Assembly (NCBI RefSeq): GCF_024746815.1
Contig: NZ_CP080525.1
Coordinates: 3,962,501 to 4,026,500 of the forward strand
Length of the DNA: 64,000 nucleotides
Direction of reading: 5' to 3'
Source: Mesorhizobium sp. AR07
GTDB taxonomy: Bacteria; Pseudomonadota; Alphaproteobacteria; Rhizobiales; Rhizobiaceae
Made by a program: the position numbers and the translations under genes. This document shows positions 7,584-17,326 of this stretch, piece by piece; the first letter of the stretch is position 1, and the number at the start of each line of letters is the position of its first letter. Below the pieces are notes generated by a model that was given only the letters and a program-made list of their open reading frames with translations, was not told the DNA's origin and made no database searches.

Positions 7584-8558
7584 TCAACTGGCCGTTTCCT
7601 GGATCGCGGATAGCAGCCATGGTTGCCCAGTCTCACGCGTGAAGGTCCACAGCTCCGTTGTCTCGACAGGATTGTTGAGGTCGCCCTGTTCGACGGCGCC
7701 TGTTTGACGGTTGCGCATGACGTCGATAGCGGACCATTGCATTGCCACCGTCGCGTAGTCGCGCGTGCCCTCACGCCACGCTTCGGAGACCTCACCGTTC
7801 AAGAACTGAAGATTTGATACCTCGTTCTTCAAGCCCTTGGTGGCGTTGTCCGCCAACTCCTCGGAAAGGTAGGAAACCATTTCCGGCGTTGTCAGCCGGC
7901 GTAGCCCTTGGTGGTCTTCGCGGGCGAACGCTGCTTGCATGTCCGAGAGAATGCGTTCGAACGCGGAACGATCCGCATCGGTAATCCCGATTTCGTCCGC
8001 ACCGGTTGCGCCGCTTGTCCCTGTCCCGGTGGCCGCAGGCGGGCTGTAAGCTGGCGCGCCGGTTCCAAAACCCTGCCGGCCAAATGGAGGCGCGAAACCT
8101 CCAGCCTCGGTCGCAGCGGTATTGTTGCGGCTGAAGAACCGCATTGCCAACATGACGACACCGCCGATCAGCAACAACTGGAGTATGAAGCTGAGGCCGC
8201 CACCGATGCCGCCAAATCCGTGGCCAAACATCATGCCAAAGATTCCATTGAAGAGCAGTCCGCCGACCAGCCCGCCAACCAGCCCACCGCCAAAGCCGCT
8301 CCAAAAACTTGGACGCGGCTGAGCAAGCGACGGCTGCGACGGTGACGCCGGTTGGACGGTATTGGGCGTCATCGAGCGCTTCACGGGCGCGGTATAGGGG
8401 GCAGTTGTCGTCGGAGCGGGGGCCTGGAAAGTCCGGCTGCCGCGACTGCCGAAACTGCCGCCTCTGCGGGCTTCTGCCGGGTTGAGCGATACGCTCCCAA
8501 GTGCCGTCGACAGTATCAACAATATCGACGCCACTTGGATCAGCCGTGACTTGGGCAT
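7584..8558 (-). CDS. Tim44-like domain membrane protein
   Basis: The 324-residue protein starts with a signal or anchor segment (MPKSRLIQVASILLILSTAL), then a Ser/Pro/Gly-rich low-complexity region. Glycine-rich hydrophobic stretches come next (GGGLVGGLVGGLLFNGIFGM and LSFILQLLLIGGVVMLAMRF). The C-terminal ~135 residues match the Tim44-like fold (SAFERILSDMQAAFAREDHQ, then ATVAMQWSAIDVM and ETTELWTFTRE). Bacterial members of this family are of uncertain role; the fold recalls mitochondrial Tim44, but an import function should not be assumed. Confidence 0.85.
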   Translation of the reverse strand: MPKSRLIQVASILLILSTALGSVSLNPAEARRGGSFGSRGSRTFQAPAPTTTAPYTAPVKRSMTPNTVQPASPSQPSLAQPRPSFWSGFGGGLVGGLVGGLLFNGIFGMMFGHGFGGIGGGLSFILQLLLIGGVVMLAMRFFSRNNTAATEAGGFAPPFGRQGFGTGAPAYSPPAATGTGTSGATGADEIGITDADRSAFERILSDMQAAFAREDHQGLRRLTTPEMVSYLSEELADNATKGLKNEVSNLQFLNGEVSEAWREGTRDYATVAMQWSAIDVMRNRQTGAVEQGDLNNPVETTELWTFTRETGQPWLLSAIQETAS

Positions 8559-8837
8559 TCTAAAAATCCTTCGGTAGGTATCGTTATTCGCCGTGCGCGA
8601 AGCCCTGTATATGGTGACTGGACCGAGGCAGGTTTAGGTCCTCGGAGGCTCGCCCATGCGCCGGCCTGGACGATTCTCGCAAGATCCATGGCTAAGCGTC
8701 GGCCTTTGCTGTGATTCTCTTCGGCCTTACAAATCGGTAAGCCTTCGCACTCTGGCCGATCACCCGGCCTCGCATGCGCTGATCGCAAAGATCGATGACG
8801 CCAGACTGCAGGGCATTTCCGAGCCCCGCCTCTGTCC
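8559..8837. other. Gap with no recognisable gene
   Basis: The ~340 bp between the Tim44-like gene and vapB hold no convincing coding frame. Only the final ~65 bp carry recognisable signals, listed separately as the vapBC promoter. Confidence 0.5.
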
Positions 8838-8885
8838 TTGAGAATTCAAGTTCTCCGCCCTATATGATGCGTGATGTTTGATGCG
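8838..8885 (+). promoter_or_regulatory. vapBC promoter with three tandem 7-bp operator-like units
   Basis: TTGAGA (8838-8843) is followed after 17-19 bp by TATATG/TATGAT (8861-8868). Overlapping the -10 and running downstream are three abutting heptamers, TGATGCG, TGATGTT and TGATGCG (8865-8885). Tandem short repeats over the promoter suit autorepression by a ribbon-helix-helix antitoxin. Confidence 0.55.
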
Positions 8886-8900
8886 CACCAAGAGGGCGAT

Positions 8901-9128
8901 ATGAGAACGACACTGGCAATCGATGACGACGTGCTCCTCGCGGCAAAGGCAATGGCGCGGCAGCAGGAGCGCAGCCTGGGCGAGGTCATCTCCGATCTCG
9001 CCCGCCGCTCCTTGCGTAGGCCATTCTCCGGCAACGAGCGAAACGGGATACCTTTGCTGTCACCCAGGCAAGACACGCCTTCGGTCACGCTTGAGATCGT
9101 CAACACCTTGCGCGATGAACTGCCGTGA
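8901..9128 (+). CDS. vapB: VapB-type antitoxin (ribbon-helix-helix)
   Basis: The 75-residue product begins MRTTLAIDDDVLLAAKAMAR, the strand-helix pattern of short ribbon-helix-helix antitoxins, and ends in a charged C-terminus that should wrap the toxin. I place the start at 8901, where AGAGGG lies upstream; an earlier in-frame ATG at 8871 falls inside the operator-like repeats. The TGA stop overlaps the toxin start by 4 nt (GTGA), so translation is coupled. The antitoxin should neutralise VapC and, with it, repress the operon. Confidence 0.85.
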   Translation: MRTTLAIDDDVLLAAKAMARQQERSLGEVISDLARRSLRRPFSGNERNGIPLLSPRQDTPSVTLEIVNTLRDELP

Positions 9129-9562
9129 CCTTTCTGCTCGACATCAATGTGGTGATCGCGCTGATTGATCCAGGCCACGTCGCGCATGACGACGCGCATC
9201 GCTGGTTTGAGGCGCTCGGCAGTGTCTCCTGGGCCACCTGTCCCATCACCGAAAACGGCGTGATCCGGATTGTCGGCAACCCCAAATATCCCAATAACCC
9301 GGGTTCTCCCGCAATCGTCGCGGAGATTGTAGGCAAATTGCGCGCACTTCCAGGGCACAGCTTTTGGTCCGATGATGTCAGCCTGGTGGGATCAGACGAT
9401 ATCGATGCGACAAAAATCCTGACATCGGCACAAGTCACCGATACTTATCTGCTTGCGCTCGCCAAGACGCATGGCGGCCAACTGGCGACGTTCGACCGGA
9501 AGCTGTCGGTGGCGGCCGTGAAGAACGGGAAAGCCGACTTGCATCTGATCTCCGGCAACTAG
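9125..9562 (+). CDS. vapC: VapC-type PIN-domain ribonuclease toxin
   Basis: The 145-residue toxin uses a GTG start inside the vapB stop. The PIN-domain acidic residues are all present: D6 (LLDINVV), E42 (TENG), D105 (TDTYLLALA) and D123 (TFDRKL). Family members cleave RNA, often tRNA or rRNA loops, and arrest growth when not bound by the antitoxin. Length and domain layout are normal and the reading frame is intact, so the pair is probably active. Confidence 0.92.
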   Translation: MTFLLDINVVIALIDPGHVAHDDAHRWFEALGSVSWATCPITENGVIRIVGNPKYPNNPGSPAIVAEIVGKLRALPGHSFWSDDVSLVGSDDIDATKILTSAQVTDTYLLALAKTHGGQLATFDRKLSVAAVKNGKADLHLISGN

Positions 9563-9948
9563 ATCGCTGAATGACTGGCAACTCCCTTGGTCCAACATGA
9601 CGCTGGCGACGGCTTGGCAGCGATCAGATCGAAGATCGCAAACAACTGCTCTGCACTCCATCCTCGGCAACAACGATAATGTCTTCTTCCGCCGCTAGAG
9701 AAAGGCGAAACCCCACTGGCGCATCGGCCCGCGCCAGTGCCGCCTATGGCCTAGGTCCTTCTCGACCTCCGCCATTTGCTGCCAACCCGTGCCTGAAACT
9801 TCGGAGAGTGAACGAGGCCGAGTGAACAGACAGCGAGAAATCGCCAGCCCGGGTCTGCAGCACAGGAATTTGTTGGCCACCCCAGATCGGCTGTTGAAAG
9901 TCAAAAGGCCTGGCGTAGATTTGGCGAAGGTTAACGATCGAGGTTCCC
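9563..9948. other. 386-bp gap without a supported gene
   Basis: Short open frames exist on both strands here, but none has a good ribosome-binding site or a recognisable protein pattern. The end of the gap should hold the promoter of the DUF1186 gene. Confidence 0.4.
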
Positions 9949-10908
9949 ATGAAGAAGGAAGAGGCGGAAAAACTCCTGGGCAACGGCCAGCCCGACTTCG
10001 ATCTCGGTCCGATCGAAGATCAATTGTACGCCGTGGCTACCGAGCGGCAATTGCCGGATGTCGCCATTGGGCTCTGCACCATCAGGATCGAAGAATCCGG
10101 TCCCGCATTGCGCGCGGTTCTCGCAAAGGCAGCCGATGGGATAGCTCTGTCGGACGACGAGGAGATGCTGCTCTTCAGGGGCCTGTATATCCTGGGCGGC
10201 GCCCGCGACAGTCAGGCATGCCAACTCTTGCTGCGCCTGTTGCGTCGCCCCGCGAAGGAAGTCGATCGCCTGCTTGGCGATGCCCTTACCGAAACCATGT
10301 CGAGCATTGCCGCCGGCGTGTTCGACGGCGATGTCGACGCCCTGTTCGGAATCATCGCCGATCGCTCCGTCGACGAATTTGCCCGCGATGCACTCTTCGG
10401 CGCGGCGACTTTTCTGGCCTGGGATGGCCGCATCGAGCGCGACCGGATGCGGCATTTTCTCGAACGCTTCCACAAGGAAAGGCTGGCTGCCGACGGCGAT
10501 TTTGCCTGGATCGGCTGGCTCGAGGCAATCGCCCTGCTTGGACTGCGCGACATGGCAGGACTCGCTCACGGTGCCTGGGACGAGGGCCGAATACCGCCGG
10601 GCGTGCTTGATCGCGGCCATTTCGAAAACAACCTCCGGAGCGCCGAGCAAAGGCCGGACGACGTCGACCGGTTCAAGCGCGTCAATCTCGGCTACATCGA
10701 AGATGTGCTTGCGGCGCTGGACTGGACCCGCGGCATTGGTCTCGACGAGGGCAGTGGTCTTGGCGAGGAAGATTGGCAATCGCCTTGGCCAGACCGAGAT
10801 TGGTCCGACATGACACCAGCCACCAACCCCTTGCGCGATGTCGGACGCAACGATCCATGCCCTTGTGGAAGCGGCAAGAAATTCAAAAAATGCTGTCTCA
10901 CGAACTGA
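9949..10908 (+). CDS. DUF1186 protein with C-terminal SEC-C zinc motif
   Basis: The 319-residue protein is mostly alpha-helical with HEAT-like stretches (RGLYILGGARDSQACQLLLR and similar), matching the DUF1186 family. The last ~20 residues are a complete SEC-C motif, NDPCPCGSGKKFKKCC, the zinc-binding tail also found at the end of SecA. The motif often serves in binding to ribosomes or other proteins, but the function of this family is unknown. The gene converges on recQ with only 34 bp between them. Confidence 0.85.
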   Translation: MKKEEAEKLLGNGQPDFDLGPIEDQLYAVATERQLPDVAIGLCTIRIEESGPALRAVLAKAADGIALSDDEEMLLFRGLYILGGARDSQACQLLLRLLRRPAKEVDRLLGDALTETMSSIAAGVFDGDVDALFGIIADRSVDEFARDALFGAATFLAWDGRIERDRMRHFLERFHKERLAADGDFAWIGWLEAIALLGLRDMAGLAHGAWDEGRIPPGVLDRGHFENNLRSAEQRPDDVDRFKRVNLGYIEDVLAALDWTRGIGLDEGSGLGEEDWQSPWPDRDWSDMTPATNPLRDVGRNDPCPCGSGKKFKKCCLTN

Positions 10909-10942
10909 CGATCATGGCGACAACCGACGGTCATGGTTGCCG

Positions 10943-12785
<1,843 letters not shown>

Positions 12786-13064
12786 CAGCCGGACACCGGA
12801 CTGGAACCGATTTTTCGGGAATTGGAGAGGATGTGGAAACCGATCAAAGCGACTCTCCGCGTGACGCTTTGGAGTAACGCAGCAATCAACCAACCACAAC
12901 GCCCCTTTGCAGGAACCCGATGATCGTATGCCCCCAGCCAGGCGGCGCATCAGCTTCACTCCCTATGGGCTAGAGGCTGTCCCTTCCCTTGCGATATCAG
13001 CACCCCCGCTGGATTCCCTCACGCCGTGCGATGTAAGCTTGGCCTTCAGGCCAGGGAGGGCGCG

Positions 13065-14486
13065 GTGCTGCAGACCAAACAGGATGTTCTCGGCGAGCGG
13101 TTCGAGTTACAGCGCGCGGCCTTCGAGGCGCAGCCCTTTCCGGACATTGGCGTCCGCAAGGACCGCTTGAAGCGCCTGCTGGCATTGACCGAGCGGCATG
13201 AGGCAGACATCTGCGCGGCGATCGACGCCGACTTTGGTGGCCGCTCGGCGCACGAGACGCGCCTTGCCGAACTGTTCGTCGTGCGCGCCGGCATCCGCCA
13301 TACCATGTCCCATCTGAAAAGCTGGATGCGCGAACGGCGCGTTGCCACCACCCTGCCGTTCCTGCCCGGCAGAAATCGCCTCGTCGCGCAGCCGCTCGGT
13401 GTCGTCGGCATCGTGTCGCCGTGGAACTACCCCTTCCAGCTCGCCGTCGCGCCGGTCACCGCGGCGCTTGCCGCCGGCAATCGCGTGCTCGTCAAGCCGT
13501 CCGAACTGACGCCGGCCTTTTCCGCCTTGCTGGCGCAACTGGCCGGCGAGCATTTCGCGCCCGATGAGCTCAGCGTCATCACCGGCGACGCCGAAATGGG
13601 CAAGGCCTTCGTGTCGATGCCTTTCGATCACCTGCTGTTCACCGGCTCGACGGCGGTCGGCCGCCAGGTGGCGATGGCCGCGGCCACCAACCTGACCCCG
13701 GTCACGCTCGAGCTCGGCGGCAAGTCGCCGGCAATCTTCGATCCATCCTGCGACCTCGATGCGGCGGCAGCCAGCATCGCCTATGGCAAGCTGTTGAACG
13801 CCGGGCAGACCTGCATCGCGCCGGACTATCTCTTGGTGCCGAAGGGACAGGCAGGCGCTGTCGTCGCGAAACTTGCAACGGCTGTGGGGCGGCTCTACCC
13901 GACCCTGCGCGATAACCCCGACTATACCGCCATCATCAGCGGCCGGCATCACCAACGCCTGCGAGACATGATCACCGAAGCCCGCGATGCCGGCGCCGAT
14001 GTCACCGAAATCAATCCGGCCGGCGAGGAGCTCGGTGCCACCAGCCGGAAGTTGCTGCCGACCCTGGTCCGCAATGCCGGCTCAAACCTGCGGCTGATGC
14101 GCGAGGAGATTTTCGGGCCGGTGCTGCCGATCGTCGAATATGCCGGGATAGACGAGGCGATCGACCATGTGAACCGGGCGGACCGGCCGCTGGCGCTCTA
14201 CTGGTTCGGGCGCGACAGCGCCAACCGTCAACGCATCCTGCACGAGACCGTCGCCGGCGGCGTCACCATCAACGACTGCATGCTGCATCTGGTGCAGGAG
14301 AACCAGCCTTTCGGCGGTGTCGGTGCCAGCGGTATGGGCGCCTATCACGGCGAATGGGGTTTCCGCACCTTCAGCAAGGAGAAGCCGGTTTTCCTGCAGT
14401 CGCGGCTGAGCGCGGGGGGCTTGCTGCGCCCGCCCTACGGCAAGACGTTCGAGCGGATTTTCAGCCTGCTCCGGCACATCACCTGA
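13065..14486 (+). CDS. Coniferyl-aldehyde-type aldehyde dehydrogenase
   Basis: This NAD(P)-dependent enzyme oxidises an aldehyde to the acid. The fold and length match the coniferyl aldehyde dehydrogenase branch, which lacks the usual long N-terminus. Seen are PWNYPF with the catalytic Asn (about residue 121), LELGGKSP with the general-base Glu (about 216), and NAGQTCIAPDY with the nucleophilic Cys (about 250). I chose the GTG at 13065 because GGGAGGG sits ideally upstream; the ATG at 13026 has no such site. The true substrate could be another aromatic or fatty aldehyde. It diverges from recQ. Confidence 0.88.
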   Translation: MLQTKQDVLGERFELQRAAFEAQPFPDIGVRKDRLKRLLALTERHEADICAAIDADFGGRSAHETRLAELFVVRAGIRHTMSHLKSWMRERRVATTLPFLPGRNRLVAQPLGVVGIVSPWNYPFQLAVAPVTAALAAGNRVLVKPSELTPAFSALLAQLAGEHFAPDELSVITGDAEMGKAFVSMPFDHLLFTGSTAVGRQVAMAAATNLTPVTLELGGKSPAIFDPSCDLDAAAASIAYGKLLNAGQTCIAPDYLLVPKGQAGAVVAKLATAVGRLYPTLRDNPDYTAIISGRHHQRLRDMITEARDAGADVTEINPAGEELGATSRKLLPTLVRNAGSNLRLMREEIFGPVLPIVEYAGIDEAIDHVNRADRPLALYWFGRDSANRQRILHETVAGGVTINDCMLHLVQENQPFGGVGASGMGAYHGEWGFRTFSKEKPVFLQSRLSAGGLLRPPYGKTFERIFSLLRHIT

Positions 14487-14832
14487 CCCGACGCAGCCGC
14501 CAGCCATCGTGACCACGCGACACCGGCGCATTAAGACTATCTTCACCACGATGCTGCAGGCTCCACATCCTGCGGTGATGTCTTGAGTACCGCGGCGCCA
14601 CAAGCGCCCAGGCAACAGACCCGCGCTTCTTTTGGGGCGCGGGTCATTCCGTGCTCGATCTCCCTTAGGGAGCAGGCAATCGCATATGGATTCTTGCGAA
14701 GATGGACCCCCACCCTAACCCTCCCCACAAGGGGGAGGGAACGCTACCGCGTGCTCTTATTCATCTTTGGCGTCGAGACATCGACAGTTTGCCGAGATCA
14801 GCGCCTGCGGAAGTTTCCCTCCCCCTTGTGGG

Positions 14833-16102
14833 TGTTTGGACCGGAGACATCGCGAACAGGTGTGCGAGGACATCGCGAACAGTTTTGCATGCTATCGAGC
14901 CATGGCATTGAGGTCGATGGTTTCTATTTTCTGGTGTCTGAACCAGGCGTCGAAGAGGCCGTCTGTTGCGGTCGGACGGAAGGCAACGGATTTTCCGGCG
15001 AAGGCTTTGCAGAGGCGCATTTTGCGGCCGAGAATAGAGACGAAGCCATGCTGCTGAACGCGGCGGATGAGATCGTCCTTGGCGTATTCGAACGGCTCGA
15101 CAATTTCGCGATACTGGCGCTGCGAGGCCCGGTAGCGGTCGAGCGGCACGGCGCCGTCCAGCGCGTCGTGGGGACGCTGGGCGTTGTAGACATGGCGCCA
15201 CTGGTCGAAGGCGTGCTGAGCCTTGGCGAGATCGGCAAAGGGTGGTCCCTGCAGCGCCTCGGCCTTGAGCGTTCGGTGGAAGCGCTCGTCCTTGCCGAGT
15301 GTCTGCGGGTGGCAAGGCCTGGAGTGGCTGACGGCGACGCTGGCCTCGATCAACCAGACCGTGAGCAGCGTGAAGTTGTTGCGGCCGCCATCGCCCCAGG
15401 GCGGGCCATTGTCGGTGGCGATGCGCCACGGCAGGCCATAGCGACGGAAGGCCTCGATCAGGCGCGTTTGCACGGTTTGGGTGGTCTGATCGGAGCAGGC
15501 CGACAGCACGATCGAGAAGCGCGAATGGTCGTCGAGCACGGTGAGCGGATGCAGCCGGCCGGTGCGCAGGGCGACATGGCCCTTGAAGTCCATCTGCCAC
15601 AGATCGTTGGGGGCTTCGTGCTCGAAGCGGATGAAAGGCTGCGCCCCGCCGCCCTGCAATCCGAGCTCGATCCCGTTGCGGCGCAGGATGCCGGTCACCG
15701 TCGAGGGCGAAGGGGTGCCGATACCCTCGCGAGCGAGCACACGCGCGATCTTGCGCCCACCCCAGGCCGGATGCGCCGCACGCACCCAAAGGGCTGCCGC
15801 TTCGACCTCAGGGGCGCTGCGCCGTGGGCTCAAATGGGGCTGCCGCGAACGCTCCAAAAGCCCCGCATCGCCTTGCGCTCGATAGCGAGCGATCAGCTTG
15901 TGGGCCAACGTCCGGCCGATTCCGAAGCGCCGACACAACGCGCTCACATTCGCACCCGCCGCGCTCGCCAACCTGACGAATTCCAATTTCTGTTTCATCG
16001 CGCTGTTGTCCCCGAATGGCATCCCGAACCCCCTCGCGCAAAACGCGCAAAACTGTTCGCGATGTCTTCGCACACCTGTTCGCGATGTCTCCGGTCCAAA
16101 CA
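14833..16102 (-). mobile_element. Complete IS481-type insertion sequence with terminal inverted repeats and 5-bp target duplication
   Basis: The 1270-bp element starts TGTTTGGACCGGAGACATCG and ends with the exact complement, so the terminal inverted repeats are at least 20 bp. Inside each end a second block (CATCGCGAACAG and complement) repeats. GTGGG is duplicated directly outside (14828-14832 and 16103-16107). A single intact transposase frame fills the element, so it could still move and looks recent. Confidence 0.95.
14892..16022 (-). CDS. IS481-family transposase (DDE integrase core)
   Basis: The 376-residue transposase has an N-terminal helix-turn-helix (VSALCRRFGIGRTLAHKLIA, about 26-45) and an rve-type integrase core. 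The catalytic triad is visible as D145 (LWQMDFKGH), D204 (IATDNGPPW) and E246 (GKDERFHRTL). I start at the ATG at 16022 (MPFGDNSAMKQK), since related transposases begin with a similar MPW/MPF segment; the ATG at 15998 is the alternative. A longer in-frame extension runs beyond the IS end and is not real. The frame is intact. Confidence 0.93.
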   Translation of the reverse strand: MPFGDNSAMKQKLEFVRLASAAGANVSALCRRFGIGRTLAHKLIARYRAQGDAGLLERSRQPHLSPRRSAPEVEAAALWVRAAHPAWGGRKIARVLAREGIGTPSPSTVTGILRRNGIELGLQGGGAQPFIRFEHEAPNDLWQMDFKGHVALRTGRLHPLTVLDDHSRFSIVLSACSDQTTQTVQTRLIEAFRRYGLPWRIATDNGPPWGDGGRNNFTLLTVWLIEASVAVSHSRPCHPQTLGKDERFHRTLKAEALQGPPFADLAKAQHAFDQWRHVYNAQRPHDALDGAVPLDRYRASQRQYREIVEPFEYAKDDLIRRVQQHGFVSILGRKMRLCKAFAGKSVAFRPTATDGLFDAWFRHQKIETIDLNAMAR

Positions 16103-16185
16103 GTGGGGAGGGGTTAGGGGTGGGGGTATGTCGTAGAGCGAAAGCGTCGGCTTCCCATATGCAATTGCCCTGCTTAGGGGAGGGA

Positions 16186-16342
16186 GACGATGGCGCCACT
16201 GGTTCGACCAATATCGTCAAAGCTTGTCACCAGGCAGGGCTGCTGCAAGATTTCCTCCCCCTTGTGGACGTTTGGACTGGGGTGGGGGTGCGTGCCGGAC
16301 AAACATGGCGCTCTGAGCAGGTAGAATTTCGCCGGCGCGGCC
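16186..16342. other. Degenerate half-copy of the family B repeat
   Basis: Around 16255-16290 there is TCCTCCCCCTTGTGGA followed closely by CTGGGGTGGGGGTG, the same G+C-rich pieces as in family B but incomplete. No gene is visible here. Confidence 0.45.
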
Positions 16343-16474
16343 TTATCCGTCGAGGCTAATGATACGTCCTTGGTGGCCCATACCGAGATAGAGCATGTCG
16401 CGCCCCATCGCCGCAGCGGCGACGAAGTGTAGCCGGTATGGCTCTGGCTCATTGCTGTCCCGACTTGAGATGGG
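16343..16474 (-). pseudogene. Orphan 43-codon open tail following gntR, possible 3' remnant of a lost gene
   Basis: In the frame of gntR, directly after its stop, 43 codons stay open up to a TAA at 16343. They read like the end of a real protein: NEPEPYRLHFVAAAAMGRD, then MLYLGMGHQGRIISLDG. There is no start codon with a ribosome site at its head. I infer a third gene of the uxaC-gntR unit that lost its 5' part by deletion. The protein family is not recognised. A functional extension of GntR by stop read-through is much less likely. Confidence 0.4.
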
Positions 16475-17251
16475 TCATTCGCCAGCAGCGGCCTTGACCG
16501 TGTCGGTATAAAAAACCTGCCTTGCGTGCAGGCGCTTGCGGTAGCGCTGCTGGCTGGCAGTGAGGTGTGTGCGCATCGCCTCGCGCGCGGCTTCGGCATC
16601 GCCTGATGTAATCGCGTTGAGGATCACCAGATGCTCGCGCTGCAGCCCGCGCTGGTATGTGTCGGACTGCACCAGTTCGGCCGACCGGGGTAAGGTGACG
16701 TCGCACGGAATGGCGCGCCGGCCGAGCACGTCGAGCATGTCGACATAGAACGGGTTGCTGGTGGCAGTGGCGATGGCGCGATGGAAGGCGAGGTCGGCCA
16801 GGCCGGTCGGCTCGCTGGCGAGCAGCAGCCGTTCGAATTCGAAGAACGCTTCCTGGATCGCCGCCTCCTGCGCGGCATTGCGGCGGATGGCGGCGAGCCC
16901 AGCCGATTCGATCTCGATCGCCAGCCGCACCTCGAGCACGTTTAGGGCGATCGAATCCTTGCTGCTCATGTCGGCGGCCAGCGCGCCGAACATCGTCGAG
17001 ACGTGCTCGGTGACGAACACGCCGGCGCCCTGGCGCGGCTCGACCAGGCCGTCGGCGGCGAGCTTCGCCAGCGCCTCGCGGATAACGGTGCGGCTGACGC
17101 CGAAGGTCTCGGTCAGCTGGCCTTCGGTCGGCAGTTTATGGCCGGGCAGGATCTCGCCCGCCTGCAGCTGCTTGCGAATCGTCGCGACGACCGTCTCCGA
17201 CAGCTTGGGTTTTCTCTCGACCCTGAGGTTGGTTGCGGTGTCCGATGCCAT
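16475..17251 (-). CDS. GntR-family transcriptional regulator, FadR subfamily
   Basis: The 258-residue protein has an N-terminal winged helix (LPTEGQLTETFGVSRTVIRE as the recognition region, about 40-60) and an all-helical FCD ligand domain (about 95-235) with the metal- and ligand-binding histidines in LAFHRAIATATSNP and further on. It lies 75 bp after uxaC on the same strand, and fructuronate reductase is divergent from uxaC, so it is very likely the hexuronate-responsive repressor of this locus. An inverted repeat between uxaC and the reductase is its probable operator. Confidence 0.9.
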   Translation of the reverse strand: MASDTATNLRVERKPKLSETVVATIRKQLQAGEILPGHKLPTEGQLTETFGVSRTVIREALAKLAADGLVEPRQGAGVFVTEHVSTMFGALAADMSSKDSIALNVLEVRLAIEIESAGLAAIRRNAAQEAAIQEAFFEFERLLLASEPTGLADLAFHRAIATATSNPFYVDMLDVLGRRAIPCDVTLPRSAELVQSDTYQRGLQREHLVILNAITSGDAEAAREAMRTHLTASQQRYRKRLHARQVFYTDTVKAAAGE

Positions 17252-17326
17252 GTCGCCCCCTATTTGAACACGCTCGGCAACCAGTGCGAGATGGCCGGAC
17301 TATAGGTCACAGAGAAGCGCACCGGT

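Larger units (their letters stand above)
14661..16185. repeat. Dispersed palindrome family B copy 1, split by an insertion sequence
   Basis: Outer arms (14661-14689 and 16155-16185) and G+C-rich inner arms (CCCCACCCTAACCCTCCCCA at about 14707, with its complement from 16103 on) form one long palindrome. The IS at 14833-16102 sits in the right inner arm. Removing the IS and one copy of GTGGG restores a run that matches the intact copy at 59471-59741. There is no host gene between 14487 and 14832. Confidence 0.85.

Noticed and set aside
9695..9904. Minus-strand frame ending QQMAEVEKDLGHRRHWR-like
   Set aside because: It looks vaguely protein-like but has no start signal, no known family and overlaps the DUF1186 promoter side; not strong enough to call.
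14583..16136. 517-codon plus-strand frame through the IS element
   Set aside because: The transposase on the other strand has the full DDE triad; this frame crosses both IS ends.
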